From NCBI GenBank assembly GCA_015680685.1, contig MNCI01002038.1:524794-588793 (forward strand): 64,000 nucleotides of DNA, in the 5' to 3' direction. Under the pieces are notes generated by a model, which did no database searches, was not told the DNA's origin, and was given only the letters and a program-made list of their open reading frames with translations. Of the stretch, positions 25,008 to 38,369 are shown in pieces. A program made the translations under genes and the position numbers. Position 1 is the first letter of the stretch. Each line of letters opens with the position of its first letter. This DNA comes from Gnetum montanum. Taxonomy: Eukaryota > Streptophyta > Gnetopsida > Gnetales > Gnetaceae.

Positions 25008-26945
25008 TTGTAATCACAACATGACCAAGAATTAGCACTTAATGTGTAACTTTGAAATATTTGGAATACCTTATCTCTTGAGGTAGTTACACTTGGCTAA
25101 GGTGTGATCATGGTGATTTGATTATTTTAATATTATTTTATTATTGCTTAATTAAATAGGTTCCTAGAGTGTGTTGGAAGGGTTTAACTCTCATTACTTA
25201 GTATTTTAATATTATTGATTCATTAAACCCATAGGGAAGTTAGAAAATTTTGGAAAAATTTGGTCATTGAAAACCTTCAGGTTTGTGGCCCCCATGATGT
25301 AGAGCATACCTCTAGAAGCTACAAGACTAAAGAACAGAGTGAATCGTGCAAATGGTTTGAAAGTTACAGGCTCTAGAAGGTTTTGAGCTCTAAAAATTTG
25401 CAAAAACTCCCCTTACATTTGAAGCAAATAGTAAAAAATTCCTAAGTTGTGGGCATTATATATAGAATTTTTGGCATGTGTCGACTAAGCCTCATTGATA
25501 GGGCCTAATTGATGTGATTAGCTACATTAACTAGACCTACTTGATGTGGCTATTAACCATAGTTTGACCAAGTCAAAATTTGAAAAATACAAGGCATTTT
25601 TGAGTAAAATTGGAATAAAATGGAAGCCCAAGAAGCCAAGAACATGATGAGATGCATGACAAGGGCTTGATATTTCATAATAGATGGAGATTGATTGGAG
25701 AAATTCCTTAAGGAGCACACAGTTGGATGCCATCGATGGGAAATGCAAAAGATTTGATTACTAAAATGCCTAAGGATAAGGAACTTAATTAATCCAACCA
25801 AGAGACATGTAAGTGGGTCCTTCCCATAGTAGGTTTATACTCTTTTTTCCCTTACATAACCTCAACTAAGGAGTCTGTGAGCCCCATAGTTAATTAATGG
25901 TTACAAAAGGTTAGGGACCGAATCTTGAAGAATCCATTTACGAATTTTAACACATCAAACTAAGACATTAAACAAGACATGGAAACCGATAGTGAGGTGA
26001 ATAATGGAAAGCATTGATGGATGAGAGAGAAAGTAGAATTGAGTTCCTGATCATGGTCACATGAAATCCCTTGTGGATTCTATTGTTAAATGATGTGATA
26101 AAGTCTATCCTTAGTCCAGCTCAAAATCAACCACTTTTAGTGACTTTGCATCAGCACTCTAAGACTAGACCATCCCCTCAAGACATAGGAATTCTCCCAT
26201 AGAACAAACACCATTCCTTATTAGAAAAGAAAAGAGAAGTAAGAAATGACCTTAGTTAGAGGGGACCTTTAGGCATTGGTAACATGTCTTTCTAATCCCA
26301 TAACTAGTGCTTGTAGCCTATTATTTTGTCTAAGATATGTGCTTTTAATTCCCATCATGTCCTTTTTTTATGTTTTTATGGATTTTTTGGATGGGAACCA
26401 CACCATGCAAAGACTTATTCAACTTCCTATTATTAGTTAACATAGAACAGTAAGAAATCCATAGAAACACTCATGCACTTAAGTGACTAGAAAGGCACAA
26501 AGAGTACTGGATCCCTTTGAAATCACACCTTGTTCAAACCTTTGAATCTTTTCCAAGTTTGAAAACTATCAAGGTCATGAGTTTGTTAAAGTTTCATTAA
26601 TGGAAAAGGGACATCAGATTTCCAAAACAAGGAAAACCGTAGAGTTCTTGATGGATGGATGACATGGACTCATTGCCTATTCCATGAAAGAAAAATTTTG
26701 TCTTAGTCATTAGTCATCAAAATTCAAAAATAGAATCTAGACATCAACAATCAAAAACATTAGGCACAAACCACCATTGACAAATAGCTATAGAATCACT
26801 ATGTCCTATTGGCAACAAAGGACTTTATTAAATTCACACCAAAATAAAGTGAAATATAAAAGAAATTATAAAACATCTTAACAATGTTGTAAAACAAAAA
26901 TTGGAAAACTAACAAAGTGTAAAACAAAAAGGTTCAAAAAACTAA
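25008..26945 (-). other. Non-coding spacer between pol and third ORF of element B
   Basis: This matches the spacer of A along most of its length and holds no convincing gene. It includes the TATA-like site and LTR-like motif cluster at 25455-25560. Conservation in A and B shows it was part of the ancestral element. Confidence 0.6.
25455..25560 (-). promoter_or_regulatory. Possible internal promoter ahead of the third ORF (element B)
   Basis: On the minus strand, words of the kind ATCAAGTAGG and GGCCCTATCAATG are followed by CTATATATAAT, about 450 bp upstream of the ORF ATG. The plus-strand 13-mer CATTGATAGGGCC occurs here (25493-25505) and in the LTR U3 of the same element (21829-21841). Activity is inferred. 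Confidence 0.4.
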
Positions 26946-29900
26946 GGAGCCACTTTAATTGGTTAGCATGGATGACCATCTCCCCACAACTAAGTTGAAA
27001 AAAGGAGATTCAAAAAATTGAACGAGGTTGTCCATCCGTGGAGGTGTTGATTTCACTAGCTTGCTTGGGCTCATGAAAAGGTTTAAGCTGTTGCATGTTA
27101 ATCAACTATTTCTTATTTGGGCTCTTATGTTTGTAGATCAACATGGCCCTAGAAGGAAATGTTTCATAAATGATATAAGGCCCTTTCGACAATGTTTGAA
27201 ACTTCGTTTGTTGTGGAACATGTGTGGGGTTCTAGTAAAGAACCTTGCCTGCAAGTTTAAATTTAACTTCCCTTATTCTAAGGTCATGGCATTGTTTGTT
27301 GAATGCCTTGTGCACTTCATTCAATAATGGGGCTACCATTCTATTCTCATCTAACATGTTAAGGTTGATCAATCTTTCCTTCTATGCTAGGCTAAGGTCA
27401 AGGTTGAGGTCACAAGTTGTTAAAAGTATACAGAGCTTGGATTAAATAGGAAGAGTTGGTAATTTTTCATACACCAGCTCATAGGGAGAGTAGCCTATAG
27501 GGAGTTTCCATGTGGAGTGGTAAGCCCAAAGGGCATCGTTTAGTTTTATGCTCTAGTCTTTCATATACTTACTAATTGTTCAAGTTAAGATCTTAGTGAT
27601 CTTCCTATTGGTAACCTCAACTTTATCATTGGCTTCAAGGTGGTAGGATGTTGTTAGTTTATGTTCAAGCCCCAAGAATTTCATGAGCTTACAAAAAGTA
27701 GCACCTATAAAATGAGTCTTGTTATCCAAAATTAGTGCATGTGATACTCCAAACCTATTTACAACATTCTGTTGTACAAACTGTGCAACAAGGGAAGACG
27801 TACAGTTGGTGATGACTGCTACTTCTGCCCATTTGGTATAATAGTCAATAGTAACTATTATGTATTCCTTTTCATTTAACATGGGTGTGATGGAACCCAT
27901 GAAGTCTATGCCTTAGATGTCAAAGGGTTCTAGTGGTTGGATCCATTGTTGAGGCCCCTCTGTTTGAGCAATCATCTCATCATCTCATTGATAGCATTCA
28001 CAAGAGCAGATGAATTGGTGAGCATCCCTAAAGATTGTTGGCTAGTAATACCTTTCCTTCAAGATCTTAATGGCTATGTGTCTCCCTACATAGTAGCCCC
28101 CACAAGGACCCTCATGAGTGTCTTAGAGAACGTGTAGTTAAGTAGCATCGAGAACACACAAACAAATCAGGCCATTGGTGCACACCTTGTAAAGGTTTCC
28201 ATTAATTTCCATGAAGCATTTTTCCTAATGAAGAAACTATTGTTTCTTTCATAAGTCTAGGTCTTGTGAAATCTGTTGAGTGAGAAGATAAGTGAGGATG
28301 CCATCGTACTATTTTGGTTCAATGGACACTTGTTCATTTATTGCATCGGCAAAGAGAAGTTCATCAAGAAATTGATCAAAAAGTAGGCTTTCCTCCTCTT
28401 TGTTGTTCCATCATAACCAAGATAGTGATCAGTGACCACATTCTCAATTCCCTTTTGATCTACCATCATAAGATTGAACTCCTGTAAGATCACTAGCCAC
28501 CATATGACACAGGAGCTCAACATTGACCTGTTCATGAGGAAGTAAATAGCACTATGGTCCATGTACATAAACACCTTGTACCCAAGCACATGGTGCCTAA
28601 ATTTCTCTAAGGCATACACCACTGTCATTAGCTCTTTTTCTATTATGGTGTAATTGATCTATGCACCCATAATGCTTTGGCTTGCGTAGTGGATATAATG
28701 AGGACGTTTTTTATAGTCCAACTACATAAGTAAGGCTTGCAATGCATAGTTTGATGCATCTGTCACTATGTGAAATGGTCTAGACCAATCTGGTGGTCGT
28801 AGAATTGGAGTTTCTACAAGCTTCTTCTTAAGATACTAGAATTTCTTTTTGCATTTCTTGGTCCATATGAACAAAGCATCTTTTTTTGTAAGCTCGACAA
28901 ACGATTTGGCGATCTTAAAGAAATTCTCTATGAATTGCTAGTAGTAGCCATTGTATTCAAGGAATGACCATACATATTTAACAATTTTTTAGTGGTGAGT
29001 TATTCCTTGGATGACCCTAATCTTTTAAGGGTCCACTTCAATCCTTGATTGAGAAATTCTATGCCCAAGCACAATGCCTTCCTAAACCATCAAATGGATT
29101 TTCTACTAATTGAGCCAAAGACTGGTCTTCCCACTTCTTTTAAGCACTTTCTCAAGGTGGTCCAGGGCATACTCAAATGTATCACCATAGGTGGAGAAGT
29201 TATCCATGAAGACTTCCATTCCACTATCAATTTAATGCTAAAAAATGCTCAAGACCAAGCATTAGAAGGTTGCACAGGTATTGCACAGACCAAAGGGCAT
29301 CTTATGATATACAAAAGTTCCCCAAGGACTTGTGAATGTCATTTTTGCTTGATCCTCAAGTGTGATTTAAATTTGGTTATAGCCACTATAACCATCCAGA
29401 AAGATATAATAGTAATGCCCAAAAATAGTTTCCAACACTTGGTTCACAAATGATAATGGAAAATTATCTTTGAACATCATCATGTTCAATGGCTTGAAAT
29501 CAATACAAACCTACCACTTTCCACCTTTCTTTAGCACAATTATAAGTGGATTAACCCGCTCACTATCTACAATTGGATAGATGAACCCTGCCTTGAGAAG
29601 TTATTCAGTTTCCTCTTTGATTATTTGCTTCAATCTGGGATTCAACTACCATTGCAACTGCCCCTTTGGCTTCATGGCTGGATCGATATAAATGCGATGC
29701 TAGCATATCCAAGGACCAATAATTGTGAGTTTAGGATATGACCAAGCAAAGGTTATTAACCATTTTTTGACCACTTTCAACAACATTCTTTATGACTCAG
29801 GATGGCATTGATTATCACTAGCTTGCCATTTTTTAGAAATGCATATTCCATGCTAATAAGTAGAGTTTTTAACTCTAAGGGATTTTGTTTAAAATTTTCA

Positions 29901-30720
29901 AGAATTTTCAACTCTCCCCAGTTGGTATCATCAAGTTCATCATCAGAGAGTTGGCTACGAACTTTCTATAGTTCATCCATGCCTTCAACATAGAGACAAG
30001 TTAGGCTCTCTGTAGGTTCCATGCAAAGTATGCTCCTATCATAATCAACTATCATCCACTGGGTGTCCTCTTGTTTTGTGGTTACTACATAGAAGGACTT
30101 TTAGATTTCAAATTCATCTACACACTATCTACATTCTTTGATTAATGTGCTTTTGATAGACCAAATTTTCTGCACACAATTACACCCAGTATCATTGTAC
30201 GTGATGCATGAAACTCTCTTCTTCTCGACCTTTCTGAATGCATTTTCCTTAAAAATCTTCAGGGATAGATCTCTGATGCCCATTTGTGCATCAATAGTGC
30301 TCATCCAAGCCCTTCCCATAAGGATTGAGAAGTCCCATTTGTAACTATCAACCTTGATCATCAAAAAATTAGTAGCACATGACCACCAACAAATAGTGGT
30401 TACAATGTCCTCCACTAATTCCAAGGGGATAGTGATGGACTGATCTACCAATTCTAAATAAATGTTACTCTTCTTTAGAGGAGGCAAGTTCCAAGCTATG
30501 TATATTTCATGAAAAATTAGATTGACACTAGAACCTAAACTAAGAAGAGCCTTGCATGGCTCATTTTTAGCAATCTGTAGGTAAAAGAGAGGACCTCCAA
30601 GATCAACTCTTTTCCTGGGAAGATTGCTAGCCTTGATCAAATGAGATACAACATGGGTTAACATGACTAGGCAGATCTTGGGAGGCATTTGGTTAAAGGG
30701 CTCTCAAAAGGAATGGATGC
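26946..30720 (-). pseudogene. Protease-RT-RNase H-integrase region of element B
   Basis: Minus-strand order: protease (30125-30688, the longest open piece), RT (about 28900-29640), RNase H (about 28338-28850, ALEKFRHHVLGYKV recognisable) and integrase (27580-27900, with VTIDYYTKWAEV, the second Asp in ILDNKTHF, and the Glu in KVEVTNRK). In the protease the catalytic Asp is replaced by Ser (ALLSLGSSVN), whereas A keeps Asp. RT is heavily broken. The region ends with the integrase C-terminus. It can no longer code for a working polyprotein. Confidence 0.85.
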
Positions 30721-32937
30721 AGAGGATGATGGAGACATAGGATGACCAGCTATATGAGTCGATGAGGGATTTGTAGGACTATTGGTTCGAAAGAATGGTC
30801 ATTTACAAGATTTGGTTTCCAAACCACTTGGTTGAGGAACTAGTCATAAGTTAATAGCCCTAATAGCATTATGTTGCTCTGGCTATGATGGAATTTTGCC
30901 TTGCATGGATGGAGCAAGTAGTAATTATGTTGAGGATGGAGGGACATGTGCTAAAGGATGATGAGGATGATGAGGATATAGGAATTCCCCTCTAGGAGAT
31001 GAAGAATGAGTTCTATAGTATCTTAGAGGATAGTAGTGATGCTGAAAGGAAGCATGACTAGAAGAGTCAAGCAAAGACATGGGTTGTTAAACATAGTAAT
31101 CAATATGGATTGGTTGCCTGTAAGGGTATTGTTGCCTTGGTGGTGCCATCCCCCATGACTATGGGTGCTGCCACTAATGGTATTACTAGTACAGTTGTGG
31201 TGGAGCTCCACTTGGAAAATAAGCCTATTGTTGCTGGTGGAACTACCTTGGGTTGTCTTGAAAATAAGAAAACCTTCTGGGTGCTTACCTTCATGCTAGT
31301 CTAGTATTTAGAGCATACACCCCAAATTCCTATAAGTGTGACACAATAGGGCAACATCTTTTGGGATGTTCATATTAGCAAATGTCACATCCATCATCAT
31401 CATCTAATTCTAACTCCACAACCTCTTCTACTATAGCAGCTTTGCCCTTACCCCTTTGGTAGGCATGTTCAACTTCCTTTCTTTTTCTGCAGTCACGATC
31501 ACTACTTTGCTCTTTGGATTCTTTTGCAATTTTTAGAGTAGTTTGAAATTCTTCATCCAAAGATTCCCACATTTTTTCAACCTTAGATGAAATTTCAAAC
31601 ACAAATTTTTAAATTGGCAAGGTTTTTTGTTGCACCACTTCATCAAATGGTGTCTCCCCCATATTGTCATAGATTCAAACCTCCCTTTCTCTGATTGAAG
31701 AATCCTAGTTATACTCCTCAGTACTTTCCCATTTTCTCAACTTGCCTTCTTCTTTTGCAACCTACTCAATCAATTTTGAATCTAATGGACTCTTAGTTTT
31801 GATAGTCTCCATTGGGCATAGACCCCAAGGGTTCTTCTTATTTCTAATTGGAGCCAATCTATGATATGGCAAAGCTACTCCCACTCAAAATAACCATGGC
31901 TAGAACATCTATGCAAAAGGGAATAATACCTACCCAATACTACATCCAAAGGTTCATGAGTTCCTTGTTGCCAACCTTGGATTTTCTTTCTCAAATTGGA
32001 CACTCTAGAGTACATCTAATATTTTTCATTGAATAGCTTAAGCATCATACTCCATCTGTGAATTGATTTTGGCTCCCAGGTGTAGTACCATTATTCTGCT
32101 TCTTTGATGAGTGTCCTAGGAGATAGCTTGAGTTTTTTCAAATCACTTTCAATGTTCTACAAGGCATAGACATCATGAAAGAGTCGAAGATGGATCTATG
32201 GATCTGAGTTATATCCTCCCTTAAATCTAGGATTCGATTTTCTTTCACATACCTAGTTAGAATTCTAACCACCTCCGTTGTGTTCAGCATGCTTCAAGTT
32301 GCCTATAAAGGATCATCATCATTAGGATTTCGATGATGCCTATGATGTCTTCTACTACCCCTTCATTCATGGCAAGTTCTACAATCATTGTCTTGTCATT
32401 CACCTCCATCATGGTTTCATCCCCTATGGTTTTGATCAAATTTAGAGGAGGAAGAAGAAGATGTAGATGAAAAGGATGAAGAGGGAGGAGGACTACCACC
32501 ACCATGGTGTCTACCACCTCCTCTTCGCTTGTCATGACCATGATCATTAGGTTTATCATCATCACAATGCTTACTCAGGGGCCCCTACATTGACTCCTAC
32601 TTTATGAGAACCCCTAGAGGAAGGATCCTCCTTGTTATTTTAGTTCAGTAGGAATAAGAGGTTAGTGAACTGTTTCCCCTTCATAGCTTCATGGTGCTTC
32701 TCCTAGTGCTGATCTATTTTGCATTGTGTTTCAGTGGGATGGTAGTCCCAGTAGTTATGGTCATATACAACATATTCATTATGAAGATCTTGAATGCCCA
32801 ACCTCTTAAGAGTTTGGAGCAGCATCCCAAGAATAGATTAGTTAGGAGGCAACACAATGTTGCCCTCCATATCTCTCCACCATAGCTATTTATCCTGATG
32901 TAGGATGAAGGTGACATCAGGTACAAACTCATCTAGA
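30721..32937 (-). pseudogene. Gag region of element B (5' truncated)
   Basis: The best piece (31375-31602) covers the gag C-terminus with an acidic and basic stretch and CDIC, the start of the CX2CX3HX3C knuckle seen whole in A. The upstream part includes the His/Asp/Ser-rich linker near 32284-32565. At its N-terminal end the element is cut inside gag near 32937, a few tens of codons after the start used in A. Stops are frequent. Confidence 0.7.
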
Positions 32938-34740
32938 CATCTTATGTTCTTAAAATTATTCTAGCACATTGAAATAATTTAATTAAGTTGGATACATAGA
33001 TTTCTTTGAATGCAAAGATGATGAAATCATGAGACCAGTTAATCATTAAATCAATGGCATGAGTATATTTTTGGTGAGGCTAATGGAAAGAGTGCAATAT
33101 ATACTTAGTTGGATTATCAATTCCTCTTAATTTGGTTTACACTTTATAAATTGGTGTATATACAACTATGAGTATAATGAAGACTGTCACAACACAAAAG
33201 CATTTGGATGCAAAATTGGGTTACTATGCTGAGAAATTAAAGGTAGAGTTTTAGATAAAAAAAATGTGCAGTAATGCAATGAGAAAGTCAAGGGGATAAC
33301 TTGTGAAAATGGAACTTATATACAAGTTACAATATGCAAGTAAAATGTTGAAAAACACAAAGTTTATTCCTTTGAACAGCTGCAGTAATGGAAATATTTT
33401 ACATAATATTTTGATATGAATAGGTATAGTGATGCTATCAAATGCATTCATAAAATCTAATTGGAAATTATTTAATATAAAACCAAACAATGCAGTAGAA
33501 TGCTAGAATTTTTAAAATAAAAATCAAAGGTCCAATGCTACATTTTCACAATTATTAATTTCATCCAAAGGGAGAAACAAAGAGGAAAATTTCATGGTAT
33601 TATTGCATACAACAAGAATTTAGAACCTAAGCACCACATCTATGGACAACATAGGTTGTTAATGTGCTCATCAAAATTAGTTCTAAAATTCTAGGGTTCT
33701 TGTTGGATGCCCACATTGTACCCTTACCATTCTCACCTAAACCTAGTTCGTATGGGTAGGCCCTAAGCAAGCAAGCATCATGAAAAGTGTCTTTGCTTAA
33801 ACAGGGTTGAAACCCTAATCTTCATTATGCCAAGCATCTACAACAAATAAAAAAATCACAAGAATGGTTTGTTGTACTTTGGAGTTAAAAAAGAAACTCC
33901 TTATCTAGAAATAAAAATAAGGCAAAAACACCATGGACATCCTCATGCTATGCTCATGATTCCTCATCAAAACATGATTTCAAATCACATAGAAAATGGC
34001 AAGCAATAACAGGGTATCAAAGTACTGACATTATCAACACCCTCATTGCAACTTCATGGTGGTAACAAAAGTAATTCTATGGGCTTGAAGAAATTCTATT
34101 ATTTTTGTTCTATGAGATTTGACAGGCAAACATAAGGTTCGTTGCTAAGATGCAGTAGAGAAGGCAACCATGGATATGGTATGATTAGATCAATGTTGCC
34201 ATGGAAGGAGCTCATCCACCGATGAGAAACTAAGCAATAGTAATGCGATTTCTTCTCCATCGTTGCTAATGCATATCTAGATGGAAAATCTACAACTACT
34301 GACATAGAGATGGGCCTGTGAGACTCCAACAACTTAGGATTCGAGCGCACAGATGGCAAAAGGGATGGCATAAGAAACAGCCAAGATGAATAGGAAGCGA
34401 CCAACAACAACGCTACAATGTAAAGCCAAGAATGTATAGCTTCTGGCATGAAAGCCATGAGGATTGTGAAGGCCTCCATAGGGTTACACATCAAAACGAT
34501 GTAGCAATACATGAAGTCCAAAGGCCACATAACCTTATTCTTTAAAAAACATTATTCGCGTTACCATATACATGGCCATTTTTTAACATTGAAAGGAGGT
34601 TTTCTTTAATTTAAGAAATGAATTCATGAATTATGATTTTATTTTCTAAGGGGATTTAAGAATTTATATATATATATATATATATATAATTCTTTATGGA
34701 AGTTAAAATATTCCCTTAAAATATGTAACGTTATAATTAC
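32938..34740. other. Unassigned AT-rich sequence
   Basis: No gene is recognised. A 143-codon minus-strand open frame (34099-34530) has a hydrophobic stretch near its start (LYIVALLLVASYSSWLFLM) but no motif, splice context or homolog I can name; it may be chance. A (TA)12 microsatellite lies at 34665-34688. Part of this region may belong to the 5' LTR of element C. Confidence 0.35.
34665..34688. repeat. (TA)12 microsatellite
   Basis: Twelve uninterrupted TA units, directly visible. Length is likely to vary between individuals. Confidence 0.9.
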
Positions 34741-36065
34741 TCATAGGACACTTACCCACCATGGCATGTATTCCTCAAATTTCTGTAACTTCCTATGGTT
34801 ATTGTCTTGATATTTGTTGCCAATAGGACACTTGGCAATCATAGCTCAAATTTCTACTAACTTCTTATGGAAGTTATAACTTCTAGGGTAATTATAAATT
34901 AATTCCTTGGATATTTTTGCAACCGTTAACTTTTCATGTGTATTGTAACTACCCAAAGCCACTATAAAAAGGCTTCAAAGGTAGAGTGAAAAGGAAGGGA
35001 ATTGGATGGAGTAACTTTGAAGCAACTTGAAGATTGTGAAATCATGGCTTGCTAAAGACATCAATTCAACTTCTTTGTTTTAATCTTGTGAGTTCATTTC
35101 TTCCCATTCTGTTTTAGTTGGTTAGCTAATAGTTTAGGTATTATCGTACTTGGCATTTAATTTTGAGATTTTTCCTAGGTTGCTTTTATAGCTCTGTTTT
35201 TGTGCAACATTGTACTTCTATTAAGATTTGTCATAGAAGAGCTTATGTTGTAGAAAAGCCTTAAGAGAAATTTGATAGTAATGTCTTAATGAAATTACCT
35301 GTTTTGAGCATAGAGAATCTAGAAAAATCTTCGGTATTTTGAGATGACTGAAATAGCTTCATTATTTTAAAGTATATTTCTTGGGTATCTCAATCCAAAA
35401 ATTGTCAAATGTTTTAAAGGCTTTGTTGAATGCAATCTTTGAAAGCTATTTACCAAGCTAAAATAGAGACTCATACTTTGTCATTTACGCAACATTTTTG
35501 GTAGTATAATAAGATTATCTTTAAAAAATTTCTTGTTAAGCTCAAAAGGTTTGGACAATTTGTAGTTAGATTGAATTCGAATAGCTTTATTGTGAAGTGT
35601 TTCCTCATGTCAATTTATCTTACTTAAATATTTGAGATTTTACACAAATCTACTTTCTTTTCTTTCTCTTTCTAAGTCCATTTTATCTTGTTCTAGTTTT
35701 AGTTTTCTTGTGAAATTTTCTCTTTGGGGGAAATTAGGAGTAGATTGGAAAAATTATGCTCAAACATTTTTGCAAAATCTTATTTGTTACAAATAACATA
35801 CTATAGGGACTATATAGACTAAGTGATTTAACAAAATAGAAGCCTTCAACAACTCACAGTATTTGACAAAGTTAGTTGAATTTCTTTTATGATAGCCAAT
35901 TACAATTTCATACACAACCCAACCATTTCAACATTCACAATAGCAAACACATACTCACATTTAGAATGTTTTATAACTATTGAGTCTATTTGGAGGTATC
36001 TAGGCCTTGGTGTTACTAGAGACCAGCAAGCACCTAAACCCTATTTGAAGAACACCTTTGATCCC
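34741..36065 (+). repeat. Left terminal repeat (5' LTR) of element C
   Basis: Matches 41299-42621 from TCATAGGACACTT to AACACCTTTnATCCC. A TATA box (ACTATAAAAA, 34961-34970) marks the likely promoter. The true LTR start may lie slightly upstream, because no TG...CA ends are clear at the repeat edges. Confidence 0.7.
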
Positions 36066-36502
36066 ATGACCCCCAAAGTCACGAGGCTCGAAGGCCACCC
36101 AACATTGGTGGTCTAGTCCCAAATGGTTGCTAATAATTCTTTTGATGCTAGAAGGGCTGAAAATTTGTCCTCTATGTTCATAAGTCTGATAGTGCTAACA
36201 CACCAATACTTCTTTTTTGTTGCTAGAAGGGTTTAGTAAATTAGATACTATTTTTAGTTCATGGTCAAACAGATTGATAGTTTGTAAGATTTCAAAGGTT
36301 CAAAAGAAATTCTTGATTATAAGACTAATTATTCATCAAAAGAAGAACAGAAGAAGGTTCTTAAGTTTGGAACAAGTAGTGGAGTAAAGACTAGAAGGAT
36401 AAGAAGATCATCCCTTGTGTCTGGTTTATTAGTCTATAGGAGAAGAACAAAGAAGTATAAAAGTTTAACAATTAAAAGGAATTATAATAGGATGGCAAAT
36501 CC

Positions 36503-37840
36503 TTGGTAAAAATTACATCATTAGGATTTCAAAACTACAATGATATTCCTAAGGTAGTTTACGAATATTTTCCTGAACCTTTTATTCATGGAAAAGCTTA
36601 CTTAGTTGAAAAATACCTTCACATATTTGAGTTAGCTTTGGCTCATGCAAATATTCAACATCAAGATCAAGCTTGTAGATTGTTTGTAGTGAATTTAAAG
36701 GATATGGCTCAAATTTGGTATTCAAATTTGCCAAGTAATAGTATCACAAGTTGGGATGATATGAAAAGTCTATTCCTATTCCATTTTAGTAATCAATTGG
36801 ATCAACAACAACGATACTATGGGTTAGTACAAGGTAAGGAAGGAGTTAAAGAGTCAATTAGAGACTTCAACATTAAGTTTCAACAAATTTGTGGAGTCTT
36901 TCAAAGACAATATGGACCATCATATGAAGTGCTTAGAGATACTTATCTTAAGGTTGTGAATCCCAATATTTCAATTTGGTTAAGAAGAACTCCAAACTTG
37001 ATAACATTGAATGACTACTTTAGTGAGGCTATACAATTAAAAAAATAGTTGAACTTGAGCCATGAAGCAATTATCACAACTAAAAAAAGAGAAGAGAAAA
37101 TGATGATTCCTATGCAAGATTTTGCTCAACTTAAAGCATTACTAGGACCATCTTGTATTAAGACAGAGCAAGAGTTAGAAAGCAAAGATTCTAAAAAATG
37201 AGAGTTAATGAGAGACTTGTCCAACAAAGTACTGAAGCAAGAAAAAGCTTTAGCAAAAGTTAAAATTAATGAAGAAAAGAAAAATAGAAAACATAAACAT
37301 CAAGATACTAAGTTAGCAGAAGATGAGGACAAATGTGATCTTATCATGTCATCCTTCCTTGATATTGAATTTGATGATGAGCTATCTAGTGTTCATTATG
37401 GAATCAAATCTTCTAACAATGGATCTAGTGATACTTCTTCTATATCAAGTTCTAAAGAAGATATATCATCAGATGAAGAGTGTAACAACAATGATGAAAA
37501 TGGATATAATCTGCAATCAAAAGAAAGATTAACTACTTCTAAGCCTTTAAATGTCATTTCTGACTTATCTACTGAGAGAAAGATTTTTGAATCAAGTAGA
37601 GGAGAGAAGAATAAAAGTAAAGAAGATCAAGTAGAGCAATGTACTCAGAATCAAACTCTTAATAAATGGATGAAGAAACTAGGCTTTTATGGAGATGGAG
37701 AATATGATTTAATTCAATATCTTAAACATGTTAGGGCAAATATTAGTATATATTATTTACTATAGATATGAGGTCAACAAAGAAAAGCTTTAGAGTTCAT
37801 TAAAGGTAAGAAAAGAGTTGAAGAGTCAGAATTAAGTTAT
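36503..37840 (+). pseudogene. Gag of element C
   Basis: The first open piece (36503-37048) shows a retrotransposon gag core: QACRLFVVNLKDMAQIWYSN, then SITSWDDMKSLFLFHFSNQ. In the same frame, after stops at about 37046 and 37199, a Lys/Glu- and Ser/Asp-rich part follows (37208-37765), running into protease with few interruptions. Gag packages the element RNA in cytoplasmic particles. A zinc knuckle was not found. The start ATG is the first of the open piece; an upstream start is possible. Confidence 0.75.
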
Positions 37841-38230
37841 GTGTCCAATAATGACAAATTAACAAAGGCTAGCTATGATTGTACTCTTGATAAGGAAGAT
37901 CCTCCTTTTCTTTTGATAATGAAGTTAAAGAACAAGTATCTTCACAATTGTTTGGTTGATTCCAGAGGTACATCTACTATTATGGCATTGTCTATAGGCA
38001 AAAAACTTGGTTTGATTCCCGAAAGATCAAATAAAGGATTGTTCAAGTGGATAAGAGTAGAGTGAAAATCATGGATCAATTACCAAATGTTCTATTAGAA
38101 ATTTCTTCTAAACCTTGTATCAAAAGTAGAGTAACTATTCAAGTAGCAGCTATACTAGACTCACATAATCTTTTGTTGAGTAGAAGTTAGAGTGAAATTT
38201 CTCAAGTTAAGAAGAACTAAATCAAATATA
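37841..38230 (+). pseudogene. Aspartic protease of element C
   Basis: The piece at 37841-38065 contains LVDSRGTSTIMAL, matching the retropepsin active-site loop (D-S/T-G-A) with Arg inserted or substituted in the loop. The reading frame then shifts near 38060 and continues with ILDSHNLLLSRS-like residues. It would cut the Gag-Pol polyprotein. Broken. Confidence 0.65.
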
Positions 38231-38369
38231 TATACAATGAACCTTTGATAAATTAAAACATTACTTCAAATGGAAAGAATAAAGTTGTTGAAACAAGAGC
38301 TTTTGAAACCAGAATTTGCACACTTCGGGAAGTTTATAATTTTGGAAAAAGAAGAATTTCAAGATCAAA

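Larger units (their letters stand above)
20976..32937 (-). mobile_element. Athila-like Ty3/gypsy element B (5' LTR missing)
   Basis: In minus-strand order: gag, protease, RT, RNase H, integrase, a 2-kb spacer, a third ORF, polypurine tract and 3' LTR. Similarity to A runs through the coding region and spacer but is lost near 32937, within the gag start, so the 5' LTR and primer site are deleted. The five bases next to the 3' LTR are ATATG; no partner can be tested. Many stops show long inactivity. B gives the fuller plan of the family because its third ORF is uninterrupted. Confidence 0.8.

Noticed and set aside
34099-34530. 143-codon frame as a host membrane protein
   Set aside because: No motif, codon signal or splice context; kept only as a note in the unassigned region.
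34728-35789. Alternative LTR limits for element C with TGTAAC...GTTACA ends
   Set aside because: The direct repeat continues about 276 bp past 35789 in both copies, and no primer site follows that end.
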